64,000 nt of DNA, taken from Emiliania huxleyi CCMP1516. Taxonomy: Eukaryota; Haptophyta; Isochrysidales; Noelaerhabdaceae. The number at the start of each line of letters is the position of its first letter. Position 1 is the stretch's first letter. The translations under genes and the position numbers were made by a program. The notes beneath the pieces were generated by a model. That model saw only the letters and a list, made by a program, of their open reading frames with translations, was not told where the DNA came from and did not search any database. Shown here piece after piece: positions 29,181 through 38,758 of the stretch. The DNA is taken from contig NW_005199601.1 in NCBI RefSeq assembly GCF_000372725.1, forward strand, positions 621,868 through 685,867, written 5' to 3'.

Positions 29181-31644
29181 TGTGTGTGTGTGTGTGTGTG
29201 TCTGTGTCTGTGTCTGTGTCTGTCTGTGACTGTGTCTGTCTCTCTCGGAGACGTGTGTGCGTGGGCCGGAAGTGGTGATGTCGGGCAATCTCGGGCAATC
29301 TCGGGCGATCTCGCCTCGAGCTCTGGTGGCGGCGGCGGCGACACGAGACAGGGCGCCGACTCCTTCTCGGCCTGCGATCAGGGGCAATCTCGGGTCATCT
29401 CGGGTCATCTCGGGTCATCTCGGGTCATCTCGGGTCATCTCGGGTCATCTCGGGTCATCTCGGGTCATCTCGCCGCTCCGAGGCGACCGGGGCGACCGGC
29501 GCGCCCTGCCAACCACCCTCTCCCACCCCTCTCTCTGAACGGCACAGCGGATGCGGCTGCAGCTGTGCCGAATGCGCCTTCTCGCGTGCAGGTCGGATGT
29601 TGGGAGATACGGGGAGATACGGGGAGATACGGGCAGAGATGGGCAGAGGTTCCGCATCTGGAGTCGTGTGCGTCGGCGGCGAGCGACTCGAGCAAATCGG
29701 TGGGCGGGACGGCGCCTAGTTGGTGCGGGGGGGGGGGGGGGGGTAGGGGAAGGGGGGGTAAAGGTGGGGTGGGGTGGGGGGGGAAAGGGGGGGGTCAGGG
29801 TGGGGTCGGGGTGGGGTCGGGGTTGGGTTTGGGGTAGGGTAGGGGTGGGGTGGGGGTGGGGGTGGGTAGCGACACCGTGCTGGAGCGGTGCGTCCGTCGT
29901 CCCCGCCCTCGGGCAATCTCGGGCACTCTCGGGCAATCTCGGGCAATCTCGGGCAATCTCGGGCACTCTCGGGTGTCTGCCCCACCGGCCTCGCTCGTCG
30001 GTCGGTGGCGGATGAGGCATTCGGCGAGCAGGTCGCCTACAGAGAGAACACGCCGCCCCGTCAGAAACCAGACAGGCGGCCGTGAGGAGAGCGGGCGTCT
30101 TGTGCTGAGTGTGCCGGTGTGTCGAACCAGTGTGGGCCTCTGCCCGCCGCATCTCTCTCTCTCTCTCTCCCTCACTCTCTCTCCCTCTCCCTCTCTCTCT
30201 CGCTTCCTCCCTCCCTCTCCCTCCCTCTCCCTCTCCCTCCCTCTCCCTCCCCCTCCCTCTCCCTCTCTCTCTCTCTCGGGCGCCGTCGTCAGCAGACTCA
30301 AAGGTGTGCTGCCTGCGCGGCGAGAGGAGGCGGATGGGAGGAGGCGGCGCTCTGCGGCGCTCTGCGGCGCTCTGCAGTGAGATGCTCTGCGGCGCTCTGC
30401 GGCGCTCTGCGGTGCTCTGCGGTGCTCTGCGGTGCTCTGCGGTGTCGGTGCTCTGCGGTGCTCTGCGGTGCTCTGCGGTGCTCTGCGGTGCTCTGCGGCG
30501 CTCTGCGGCGCTCTGCGGTGCTCTGCGGTGCTCTGCGGCGCTCTGCGGTGCTCTGCGGTGCTCTGCGGTGCTCTGCGGTGCTCTGCGGTGCTCTGCGGTG
30601 CTCTGCGGTGCTCTGCGGTGCTCTGCGGTGCTCTGCGGTGCTCTGCGGTGCTCTGCGGTGCTCTGCGGCGCTCTGCGGTGTCGGTGCTCTGTGCAGCGGT
30701 GCGTGCCGTGCGGGGCGCGTGGCCACCTCACGGCGTCTGGTCTGTGCCGCCGCCCACTCGCCCCGGTGCGTGCCCCGCGCCCGAGGTCTGTGTGTCTAGG
30801 CCTAGGTCTGTGTCAAGCGGCAGTGCCTCCTCTGAGTGTGTCTAGGCCTAGGTCTGTGTCCACTCCGCAGCGCACCCCGCCGGGCGGCTAGGCGGCAGTG
30901 CCTCTTCTTCCGGAAGCCTGGGGCGTGTGCGGCGCATGCTGCAAGGCGATGCCCCGAGGCAACCAGAGGCCTGCTGCCACTGTCTACAGGCCTGCTGTGC
31001 GCTGCCATGCATCTAGGGGTCTGCTGCAGGAAGAAGGCGCGGTCGTCCCACGCAAGCAGCCGGGTGGTCACGGCGAACCGCTCAAAGCAGCGGACCTGTT
31101 CACAGCCATGGGTGTGAAGAGACGCTGTTCACAGCCGCGTCGTCACGGCGAACCGCTCGAAGCAGCGGACCTGTTCACGGCTGCAGCTATGAAGAGAGGC
31201 ATAGGCACGAGGAGGGGCGTGGCGCCGAGAGAGCCGAGCCACCGGCCGCGTCACGCGCAGCGTCGAGGCGGCGACGACGAGCCTGACCGGCGGCGAGCGC
31301 TTCCTGCAGACCGCCCACACGCCGTTGCGCATCCAAAACTGGCGCTGTGCGTAATTGACAAACCGCAAGTATTTGGCGTGGTTCATACTCGCCGAGTGGT
31401 CCAGGTCGGTGGGCCAGCAGCAGTAGCGCGTGCGATCGGGCTCTCCCACGTCGGCGCGCTGGCGCCGCCAGGCCGCGAGCAGCTCGACCACCAGCATCCT
31501 CAGGTAAAACTCGATGTCGGCGCAGTGGACGGCGGCTAGCAGCGCAGCCGCGGATAGGGGCTTGCGACCGACGCAGCGCAGCGATATCAGCGTCGAGAGA
31601 CCAACCGCGATCGCAGTGCTCGTGACGAGCGTTTCCGGCGCCAT
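28979..31644 (-). CDS. THEM6-like thioesterase-superfamily protein, introns filled with satellites
   Basis: Exon 1 (31644 to about 31260) has an N-terminal hydrophobic segment ([14 protein letters not shown]), then [13 protein letters not shown], the hot-dog fold signature [20 protein letters not shown] and [15 protein letters not shown], and [12 protein letters not shown]. The next exon (about 31130-31062) encodes [20 protein letters not shown] and FFLQQ, the strand pair typical of THEM6/4HBT_2 proteins. A likely exon near 29.98-30.05 kb reads [11 protein letters not shown]. The probable last exon (about 29023-28979) reads [14 protein letters not shown] and the stop. Family members are ER-associated with unclear substrates. 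Introns between these exons hold GT, CTCGGGTCAT, G-rich, CTCTCCCTC and GCTCTGCGGT arrays. The intron at 31.1 kb carries an introner-like unit. The middle exons are tentative. Confidence 0.6.
29125..29243. repeat. (GT)n microsatellite
   Basis: An almost pure TG repeat to about 29210, then TGTCTG units to 29243. It lies in the 3'-most intron of the THEM6-like gene. Confidence 0.95.
29278..29472. repeat. 10-bp repeats TCGGGCAATC and TCGGGTCATC
   Basis: Three TCGGGCAATC/GATC units at 29281-29312 and eight perfect TCGGGTCATC units at 29390-29471. TCGGGCAATC returns at 29910-29970 and TCGGGTGATC at 44478-44515 in DDB1. Confidence 0.95.
29708..29872. repeat. G-rich GGGGT tract
   Basis: A run of 18 G near 29728, then GGGGT, GGGGTCGGGGT and GGGGTGGGG units. 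Many consecutive G-triplets give strong G-quadruplex potential on the plus strand, i.e. the template side of the THEM6-like gene. Confidence 0.9.
30148..30282. repeat. CT/CCCTCTCC pyrimidine tract
   Basis: (CT)n followed by CTCCCTCTCCCTC units. Mirror-repeat pyrimidine tracts of this type can form triplex DNA (general knowledge). Confidence 0.9.
30346..30692. repeat. 10-bp minisatellite (GCTCTGCGGT/C)n, ~33 copies
   Basis: Units alternate only at the last base (GCGGT or GCGGC), with GTCGGT or AGTGAGAT interruptions near 30376, 30444 and 30680. The array is open in all frames on both strands, so long ORFs across it carry no information. Confidence 0.97.
31067..31178 (-). repeat. Introner-like insert between 37-bp direct repeats (copy 2)
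   Basis: GTCACGGCGAACCGCTC plus RAAGCAGCGGACCTGTTCAC occurs at 31067-31103 and 31142-31178 with one mismatch (period 75). Between them lies the unit with CTGTTCACAGC and GTGTGAAGAGACG. Splicing on the minus strand between CAG|GTCCGCTGC in each copy removes exactly one period and keeps [12 protein letters not shown] once. Confidence 0.8.
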
Positions 31645-32230
31645 CGTCGGGTTGTATCGCCAGCGTTTTGGGCGGATATTCTATCGAAAAGAGAAAACCG
31701 AGCCGCGTGACTGCACTCCGACCCGCCAATCCGGAGGGCCAGGACCGGAGGGCCCCGGGCGAGACCTGGAGTCAACTGTCGGGGGAGGGGAGGATCGAGC
31801 TGACTCGGCCTCTGCGAGTGGAGTCGGGCCGTGCGAGCCCACCGGAGGTAGACCCGTCGCGGCGGCGGCCGGGGACCACCGCGATCTACGGCAAGGGGAG
31901 CCACGGCCCTCCGAGCTCGATGAGGGGCCAGCGGAGGGGAGGGGCGAGCCGAGGACGATAGAGAGACCGCGGATGCGGGCGCGACTCGTCGACCAGGGAG
32001 AGCCGGCCCGACCTCCCTGGGCGGGGAGGCGACGCGACCCTATGCCGCCGTCCTCGCCCGGGGAAACCTCGGCCGGGCCGTCGACACTCTCGGAACCGGT
32101 GGAGCCGGGAGAAGCCGGCGAAGACGAAAGGCGGCAGCGGAGAAAGCGACACCAACAACGAGGGAAACGACCACACCGGCCGTCGTATGACGCTCGGCAA
32201 GCGAGCAAGAGAACGAATCGGGGGATGGCG
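31645..32230. other. Upstream/intergenic GC-rich region with long open frame
   Basis: A plus-strand frame stays open through 31.7-32.2 kb (PGRDLESTVGG, then RRQRRKRHQQRGKRPHRP). Its Pro/Gly/Arg-rich composition and the lack of a domain make it doubtful. It could be the 5' segment of a degraded retroelement. It also contains the THEM6-like gene promoter. Confidence 0.35.
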
Positions 32231-32445
32231 TGGGCGACGCGGCTCAGTTCAACGGCCCAATCGGCGCCGTCAGCCCCGACGGCAGCGCGCTGTTCGTGGC
32301 AGACTTCTGGAGCCACAAGAATCAAGATCCGGCGGGTGGAGGTGGCGACGGGCGCGGTGACGACTGTCGCGGGCAGCGGCGCCGAAGGCAGCTCTGATGG
32401 CGTGGGCGGCGCGGCGCAGCTCTCGCGCCCAGTTGGCATCGGGCA
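32231..32445 (+). pseudogene. NHL-repeat protein fragment with frameshift
   Basis: One frame reads GDAAQFNGPIGAVSPDG, SALFVADFWSHK. After a small insertion the next frame reads IRRVEVATGAVTTVAGSG, then GVGGAAQLSRPVGI. Joined, these are two consecutive NHL beta-propeller repeats (the G-x-P.G..ADS...IR.I....G.V pattern). The extra few bases around 32325 break the frame, and there are no flanking repeats, so this is a decayed fragment. Confidence 0.65.
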
Positions 32446-32527
32446 ACTCCGTGCACTGACGGTCGGCCGTCAGAAAACACGCCTCCGTGGCTCGGGTTAC
32501 ACCAATCCTCGCTACCCAACGCGGCCA

Positions 32528-32642
32528 AAGATGGATGGGAGGACGGCACGCCGCCACCACACAGGGATTTTAAGGAGAGGGAAAGAAAGAAAGAAAGAAA
32601 ACACACAAAGGGAGGGATGGGAGAACGGCACGCCTAAGGAGA
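32528..32642 (-). repeat. Dispersed repeat B, copy 4 (inverted)
   Basis: GATGGGAGGACGGCACGCCG, CACAGGGATTTTAAGGAGAG and GAAAGAAAGAAAGAAAAC, then the GGGAGGGATGGGAG phrase again. The reverse complement of the 17.1 and 28.4 kb copies. Confidence 0.85.
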
Positions 32643-32685
32643 GGGGTGCTCCTGAGACTGTGCCCGAGATTTCTTTTTCTAAAAG

Positions 32686-33908
32686 AAGCCTCCCCGCCCT
32701 CGCCAGACACGCCGCCGCCCGCCCGCCTCCTCGACCTCCCCACGGAGCTTCTCGTGCGCGCCCTCTCTCGCTGCGACCCCGCCGACATCGCTCGCGTCGC
32801 GGCCGTCTCGCTCCTCTTTCACGCCTTGCTTGCGGTGGAGGGCATCCGCTTGCGGGCGCAAGAGCGCGGCTACGAGCTGCCGGCGCAGCCAGAGGGCGAG
32901 TGCTGCGCCGTGCGGTGGCTGTGCTTCGCTGCGTTGCTTTGCGAGTCCAACCCGCTGGCGAGGCTGGCGGCGGGCAATCTGCACAGCCTCTTCATCGACG
33001 GCGAGGGGTGGCTCTCGTCGTGTGGCTCAACGCCGTCCTACGCTCCAGGACTGCTCGGCCACGGTGAGGGCGTGACGCGGCTCAACACGCCGACCCGCCT
33101 CCCTTCCCCGCTGGGCGGCGAGCGTGCTGTGAGCGTGTCGGCTGGAGATGGTCACAGCCTAGCCCTCGCCGCCAACGGCAGCGTCTGGAGCTGGGGCGGT
33201 GGAGGTGCTGGCCAGCTGGGCCACGGCGACGAGCAAGAGCAGCTACTGCCCAAGAAGATCGAGGCCTTTGCTGGCCAGCGCGTCGTCGCTGTGTCGGCTG
33301 GAGAACATAGCCTCGCCGTAACCACTGACGGCGCCGTCTGGAGCTGGGGCGGTGCTGCCTATGGCCGGCTGGGCCACGGCGACGGGCAGGACCAGCTGCT
33401 GCCCAAGAAGGTCGAGGCGTTACCTGGGCAGCGTGTCGTCGCTGTGTCGGCTGGATACTTCCACAGCCTTGCCCTCACCGCCGACGGCGGCGTCTGGAGC
33501 TGGGGCTGGGGATGCGAGGGCCGGCTGGGCCACGGCGACCAGCAGCTGCAGCTGCTGCCCAAGAAGGTCGAGGCGTTAGCTGGGCGGCGCGTCGTCGCCG
33601 TGTCTGCTGGCGAATGGCACAGCCTCGCCATCACCGCCGACGGCGCCGTCTGGAGCTGGGGCTATGGAGCCTTTGGCCGGCTGGGCCACGGCGACCAGCA
33701 GAACCAGTTGCTGCCCAAGAAGGTCGAGGCGTTGACTGGCCTGCGCGTCGTCGCTGTGTCGGCTGGAGGCGCCCACAGCCTCGCCATCACCGCCGACGGC
33801 GCCGTCTTCACCTGGGGCAAGGGCGAGGACGCCTGCCTAGGCCACGGAGAGGACCTTTCGAACCAGCTGCTGCCCAAGAAGGTCGAGATGTGGGCGCCGG
33901 GACGATGA
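32686..33908 (+). CDS. F-box plus RCC1-repeat protein (5' end spliced or missing)
   Basis: The frame opens after CTTTTTCTAAAAG at 32685, which looks like a 3' splice site. No ATG precedes the F-box in this frame, so a first exon upstream is likely. The F-box reads LLDLPTELLVRALSRC, ADIARVAAVSLLFHALL. From about residue 120 come five RCC1 repeats with the VSAG.HSLA.T.DG.VWSWG core and a GRLGHGD....LLPKKVEAL core, ending MWAPGR. F-box proteins link substrates to SCF ubiquitin ligases; the RCC1 propeller would be the substrate-binding part (family knowledge). The repeats are strikingly similar at the nucleotide level, suggesting recent homogenisation. Immediately upstream are repeat B and an NHL remnant. 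Confidence 0.8.
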
Positions 33909-34798
33909 GCAGGCAAGGGGGGGCAAGAGCTACGCGAGGCAGGGGGCAGGCTATGGGGCCAACACAACACACTTGAAAGTTACAACACGTATTGAGGCCA
34001 TCGTGGCGCCGCGTTCCCATTAGTTCCGAAATTCCCACATCTTGTGTGCAGCGGACAGCGTCCCGGCGCCGGTGCACGAAGCGTTCGCTCGTGTGCCGGC
34101 GCGCGCGCGAATTAGGGCTATGTGAGAGTCGATCTCTGTCTGTCCGTCGTTCTCTCTTCCAAAGAGTCGGAAAAAGAAATCGCAGTACCGGCTTCATTAG
34201 CATTGGATCGCGTGAGATGCTCGTGTCGTCACAGCTTTGTCAGTTGTCAGGTAGAGGTACAGGTTTGTCCTTCACGGACCTCAATGCGGCGTTGAGCGAC
34301 GGCGCCGCTGCAGTCGGTGGTGCCGACGTACGGAATACTCGCGACGGTCGTGTTGTTGTAAATCCACGGTTCGTCGCCCGAACCGTAAATCGTTACCTCA
34401 TGGGGGCCAAAGGTGCACGTGCACACAGAAAAACCCAAGGTACAGGTGCATGTGCATGTTTTTTGGATGCAGACGACCGTTTGCGGTTTGGGGTCACTCA
34501 CACCCGCACGAGGTAGGCGGCGCGCAGCGCCGCTCTCGCAGCACGCAGGCTGTTTTTGACTGTTTCTGCATTTTGTTTTTGTTTTCAGTCGAGCCGGGGC
34601 CCGACCCCCTCAGACTCTGTCAGAGGCGGCGGGCGGGCGCCCACTGACCCAGAGATCAAAAACGCTCAGCCCAGGGTAGTTGCTGCAAATTTGGGGAGTC
34701 GTTGAGTTGTTTGGACTTTTTAAGACCGCAGGGCGGGGACCTGTTCCTTTTTACCCATCTCCTAGTAGAGGTGTCCGTTTTATTTATTAGAGGCATCT
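33909..34798. other. Intergenic, no gene recognised
   Basis: Lower GC than the flanks. Several frames of 65-170 codons exist on both strands without domain patterns. A minus-strand stretch (HEVTIYGSGDEPWIYNN, near 34325-34400) looks protein-like but is isolated. Confidence 0.4.
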
Positions 34799-36514
34799 TC
34801 AGTACACCGAGGGTTGTTTTTCCTCAGCGAAGTCTTCAGCTTTCAAGATCGTGAGATCGTCTCGCGTCGGGCCATCAATGGCTGCGATTCGAAGATCACG
34901 CTTCCGCATCGCAGCCTCGAGAATGCTACGCACATCGCGCGCATTACCTGGTAAAGGCACGCTGAGTTTTTCACTCAGCGCACGCCGCGCCGCACCATCA
35001 TCCTTCTCATCCAGCTTATTCTCATGCCAATCCATCATGTTTTTCGCTATCTTGAGGAGCTCGGGTGGTTTGTAGTCGGGAAAATCAATCCGGTTGTGAA
35101 GAGGGAAGCGCGAATCCAGGCCACTGTTCTCCCGAAGCAAATGCTTGATGTCCCGATTGTTGGGCTGCTCCCAGTAGCCGGCGAGGATGATAGCCAATTT
35201 CCCCCGGAGCTTATCAGCTAGCGCCACGAGCTGGGTGATTGCCTCCGTTGAGTAGTCTTCGCCGCCTTTCATTGGGAGGAGTGAATATGCCTCGTCCAAC
35301 ATGAGCGTACCACCCTCCTGCACAGGCCGATAGTACTCCGATAGTACTTTTGTCTTGTTGACCAGGATGAAATGGGTAGAGCGCAGAGCAGTGATGTTGA
35401 ATTTGTCCCAATCAGCCGGTTCGAACTGAACTTGCGAGGCTTTTCTCCTTGCAAGTTCCTTTGCAAGATCAGGGCAGTCGAGCTGGTCCTCTTCTGGTTT
35501 GCCCGGCGGAGTTGGGCCGACATTCTCCCATTTGAGGCCTGTGCACATGGCAGACAAGAGTACCTCCTTTGTCTGATGCGCAGTGCTACCCAACGTGGTG
35601 CCGCATAGTGCTGATCGTGCATTTTCATGGATAGACAGCTTGGCAGTAGGAACAGCACCTATGCTGTGCAGAAGACGTGCGACGATCTCAGCGACGGTTG
35701 ATTTGCCCGTACCAGGATTCCCGATAAACAGCATGTGGTTCCCCACGGGTCTCCTCTCAATGCCGAGCAACTCTCGGCGCTCCGTCGCAATCGCAGTCTC
35801 GCATAGCATTCGGATTTGGCGCTTCACCGGCTCGACCCCCACGAGCTGACCTTCGAGCTCGGCCAACGCGTTGTCCCGTGCCACCATGAGCTTCTTGACA
35901 GTGGGAGGGTCATTAGCCAGAGAGCCGTCGATACGTTGTCTCTTTGCACTTGGCGCAGCTGCATGGGGGCTCTGGACGAGCCATGGCGTGTCAATTCTGG
36001 TCCCCCCAACCACTTTGAGCTCGAGCTTGCCGCCCTCCACCCGCTGGCCTACAAGGTGCTTGAGGTCGTCCATGCTTCCAAGCGTCATATGGGGTATGTA
36101 TCGACCCTTCTTCATGGTATCGGGGTCGCGCATACCCACTAAGACCGACCGCTCGAGTTGCGCTCGCAGCTCTTGCACAGCGTGGCACGACACGAGAGCT
36201 GTTAATTTGTGCTTTCCTAGCTGTCCGGTGCATGATTCATCATCGTTGAGTTTGAGGAACGAGGCCTGGCCCGGGCCGCGTCTTGCCGTGATAAATGCAG
36301 CCCTCGTCCTGAGGCGAGCGATGTCCTGTCCAGTGAAAAACGCTTCAAAGACCAGGCTCGACTGGCGTTTCAGGATTTCGTCCACTGCTTGCCAAGCGTG
36401 GCTCTCATCCACGCCAGTGTACACGTCAATCGTCACGTGCCAAGGCGACGTCAGATTGGGAGGAGTGGAAGGAGGAGTAACAGAAGGATACCAGATGAGC
36501 GCGACTGTCGGCAT
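34799..36514 (-). CDS. 2H phosphoesterase (LigT-like) fused to CbbX/SpoVK-type AAA+ ATPase, 571 aa
   Basis: The start at 36514 (MPTVALIWYPSV) was chosen because the longer frame adds a Lys-rich stretch from an AT-rich leader. Residues 1-175 carry two H-x-T motifs, WHVTIDVY (about 26) and PHMTLGSMDD (about 142), the paired catalytic histidines of 2H phosphoesterases that act on 2',5' or cyclic phosphate bonds. A linker (SAKRQRIDGS) leads to the AAA+ module: GNPGTGKST Walker A (about 265-273), TLMLDEAYSLLP Walker B (about 403-413) and SGLDSRFP with the arginine finger (about 464-471). The C-terminal lid has PGNARDVRSILEAAMRKRD. About 130 residues separate Walker A and B, longer than usual, with a charged insert. 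The gene is intronless and clearly less GC-rich than its neighbours, which hints at transfer. A role in RNA end repair is inference. Confidence 0.82.
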   Translation of the reverse strand: MPTVALIWYPSVTPPSTPPNLTSPWHVTIDVYTGVDESHAWQAVDEILKRQSSLVFEAFFTGQDIARLRTRAAFITARRGPGQASFLKLNDDESCTGQLGKHKLTALVSCHAVQELRAQLERSVLVGMRDPDTMKKGRYIPHMTLGSMDDLKHLVGQRVEGGKLELKVVGGTRIDTPWLVQSPHAAAPSAKRQRIDGSLANDPPTVKKLMVARDNALAELEGQLVGVEPVKRQIRMLCETAIATERRELLGIERRPVGNHMLFIGNPGTGKSTVAEIVARLLHSIGAVPTAKLSIHENARSALCGTTLGSTAHQTKEVLLSAMCTGLKWENVGPTPPGKPEEDQLDCPDLAKELARRKASQVQFEPADWDKFNITALRSTHFILVNKTKVLSEYYRPVQEGGTLMLDEAYSLLPMKGGEDYSTEAITQLVALADKLRGKLAIILAGYWEQPNNRDIKHLLRENSGLDSRFPLHNRIDFPDYKPPELLKIAKNMMDWHENKLDEKDDGAARRALSEKLSVPLPGNARDVRSILEAAMRKRDLRIAAIDGPTRDDLTILKAEDFAEEKQPSVY

Positions 36515-37028
36515 CTCTGCGAACGCGCAGGAAGGCGATGACAGCGAACGTCCTCCAAGCCTCCGAACTACCGCACGAAAAAGAAGACGGTGCTGCCACT
36601 TTTTCTTTTTTCGATCATTTTCATTTTCTTCTTTATCATAGCGCTCGATGAGCACGCACACGACATGTACGCCTTACCAGAACCACTTCCCCCACACACG
36701 CTCCCACTGCACGAGACGGCCTTCTGCAAAGCGCGACGACGAGGGGAAACCTGGTACGCGGGGCCAACCCTCGGAGAGTATTCTTTAGCTCCGAGTAGAG
36801 GGGGCGTTCCGCAGCTAGGGGGACCCACAGCGCGAGGGAAAAATTCCGCCGCTGGGGGAAACCCGGAGCGCAGAGCCAACCCTCGGAGACCCATGTGTTA
36901 TGGCCGCCTGCGACTGCGCACCCCCCCACGGTCGAGGAAGAGGGTGCGTTCTGCAGTTAAGGGGTAACCCGGTACACGGAACCATCCCTCGGAGACGTGT
37001 TATGGCCCTGCGACCGCGCACCCCCGGG

Positions 37029-37143
37029 GCTAGGGCTCTCTAGCCCGTAACCCGATGCCGAGCGGGCCCGGCCAACTGGGTGCGCTTCTCAGCTCCCCGG
37101 TCCTGGGCATGAGGTTAATGACCGCACTCCAAGTGCTCCAAGT
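37029..37143 (+). repeat. Dispersed repeat A, copy 3
   Basis: Begins GCTAGGGCTCTCTAGCCCG (itself a small hairpin), continues AACTGGGTGCGCTTCTCAGC and TCCCCGG, and ends CTCCAAGTGCTCCAAGT. It is adjacent to copy 4 in tandem, with a 28-bp spacer. Confidence 0.9.
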
Positions 37144-37171
37144 GTGCGCCCCCCTCACTTAGCTCTTAGGG

Positions 37172-37287
37172 CTCAGGGCTCTCTAGCCCGTAGCCCGATC
37201 CCAATCATCCGGCCCGCTGGGTGCGCTTCTTAGCTCCCCGGCCCTGGATGTGCGGGTAATGACTGCACTCCAAGTGCTCCAAATATG
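37172..37287 (+). repeat. Dispersed repeat A, copy 4
   Basis: Begins CAGGGCTCTCTAGCCCGTAG and ends CACTCCAAGTGCTCCAAA. Close to copy 3 in length and orientation, with ATCATCCGGCCCGCTGGG like copies 1 and 2. Confidence 0.9.
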
Positions 37288-37362
37288 CTAAAATCTCTCT
37301 CCCCCCCAGCCGTAGCTTTTGGCGCTTGGGCAACGATGTCACAAAGAAACCCGGGGACGCAA

Positions 37363-38479
37363 CTAGCGCTCGCTCTCGCTCTGCGGCGCCTCGCGCTCGG
37401 TGGCCCCTCCGCTCTCCTCCTCGCCGCGCCGCATGAAGCGCAGCCCCTCCTCGTCCACCCGGCTGAGCTGCCTAACGAGCGAAGCGGAGCGTGGTGAACG
37501 AGCCAGCGAGCAGGCAGCCCCTCCTCGCCCCCCGGGCTGGACCTCGCCCACCGCGGGCTGGGGTGCCGCGCGTTGATCTGCGCCTCGAGCCAGCTGTACT
37601 CGGGCCGCGACGGCAGCGCGCCCTCGTGCAGGATCGTGCCCTCCGACCCGTCATCGAGGAAGACGAACGCGCACCAGCCGACCCCGTGCTCGCCAACCTA
37701 CTCCTCGCAGCTTCCGTTTGACGCGGGGCCGCTCTTGCTTCCTCGGCCGACCCCTTGCTCGCCCGCCAGCTTGACGTCCTCGCCGCGGCAGGCAAACTCC
37801 TCAAAGGCGAAGCTGCACTCGTAGCCCCTCTCAAAGACGACGGAACGCGCCTCGCCCCGCTGCCAGAGCGAAAAGTCCTCGAGCCGCTTGAACTGCGGGT
37901 TGAGCAGGCAGAGCAGGCGGTCCGCACCCGCCATCCCGTCCACCTCGCGCAGCCTGCCGAGCTGGTCACAGCCCGCAAAGAGGCAAACCGCGGCGTCCTC
38001 AGCTGGCGTGGCGCCCTGGCGAGGACAACGAAGCAAGGTCAACACTGCACCACCACACATCGGTCTCGCGCCCGCAGCCTGTCCGCTGCCTGCGCCAGGA
38101 CGAGGCCGCACGCGTCCTCCGCGTCGAGCACCTGGTCGGTGATGAGCCGCTCGCTCGCGCCGGTGACGCCCTGGAGCAGCTCTCGGGCGAGGCCGAGAGC
38201 GATCGGGTACTGCTGCTTGAGGCCGCCCGGCCACGGATCGAGGTCCTCCGGCGCCGAGGTGCCCTGTATCGGCACGGCTCCGAAGACCTTGTACGAACGC
38301 TGGTCGTCGGGCACAACCAGCTTGACGATCTGGCGCCTGACGCCGGCCTGTGACGCGCGCGTCACCGCCGCCGCCGCCCGCCGCACCATCTCGTCGGGAG
38401 AGCGCGGGATCGTCAGCACGGCGCCCAAAAACGGCACGGTGAGAGCGACGAGCATAAGACACAGGACACAGAGCGGCAC
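37363..38479 (-). CDS. DUF1995 family protein, probably plastid, multi-exon
   Basis: Exon 1 (38479 to about 38070) begins with a hydrophobic leader (MPLCVLCLMLVALTVPFLGA), then the family opening IPRSPDEMVRRAAAAVTRAS and RRQIVKLVVPDD, and GLARELLQGVTG, LDAEDACGLVLA. The next exon (about 38025-37720) reads AEDAAVCLFAGCDQLGRLRE, LLCLLNPQFKRLEDFS and ECSFAFEEFACRGEDV. The next (about 37700-37546) reads GWCAFVFLDDGSEGTILHEG, RPEYSWLEAQINARHPSP. The last (about 37470-37363) reads SRVDEEGLRFMRRGE. This is the order of DUF1995 proteins, several of which (LPA3-like) help photosystem II accumulation in plastids. The first intron appears to be only about 30 nt. Exon edges are approximate. Confidence 0.7.
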
Positions 38480-38758
38480 CTCCTCCGGGTTTGTGTTTTT
38501 TTGTGGTTTTCGAGGTCGAACTACCCCCCCCCCCCCAGACTGAGTGTCTTGTCTTGTGGTTCTGTGTGTCGCTCCTGTGTGACCGTCATCGCCCGTCTAG
38601 CGTCCACCCATACCGCGTTGGTGTCCCAGTCGTTGGTCGGACTGTGTTTCGCCTTCGTCCCATCAAGAGCGGCCGCACACTGCTCGGCAAACAAACAAAC
38701 AACATGACGTGTGAGTGTTAGAGTTGTTTGGTATTGCTAAAAATCTCTCTCTCTCTCT
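38480..38758. other. Upstream region of the DUF1995 gene; (CT)n tract
   Basis: Contains a C run at 38524-38537 and a (CT)n tract at 38742-38760. The phrase GAGGTCGAACTACC at 38513 recurs at 39678, on the other side of the inverted-repeat element. Confidence 0.5.

Larger units (their letters stand above)
36515..37362. other. Repeat-rich intergenic region
   Basis: AT-rich just upstream of the ATPase start (36595-36660). From 36745 to 37025 a roughly 90-bp phrase around CCCTCGGAGA, GTGTTATGGCC and TGCGMCYGCGCACCCCC is repeated two to three times. Two copies of repeat A follow. No gene is seen. Confidence 0.6.

Noticed and set aside
30298-30731. Long open frames in up to six phases through the GCTCTGCGGT array
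   Set aside because: A stop-free 10-bp repeat is open by construction in several frames. The products are pure repeat peptides with no flanking domains.
31514-33067. 517-codon plus-strand frame spanning the NHL remnant and the start of the F-box/RCC1 gene
   Set aside because: It runs out of frame with both recognised domains and through repeat B; composition is Arg/Pro-rich.
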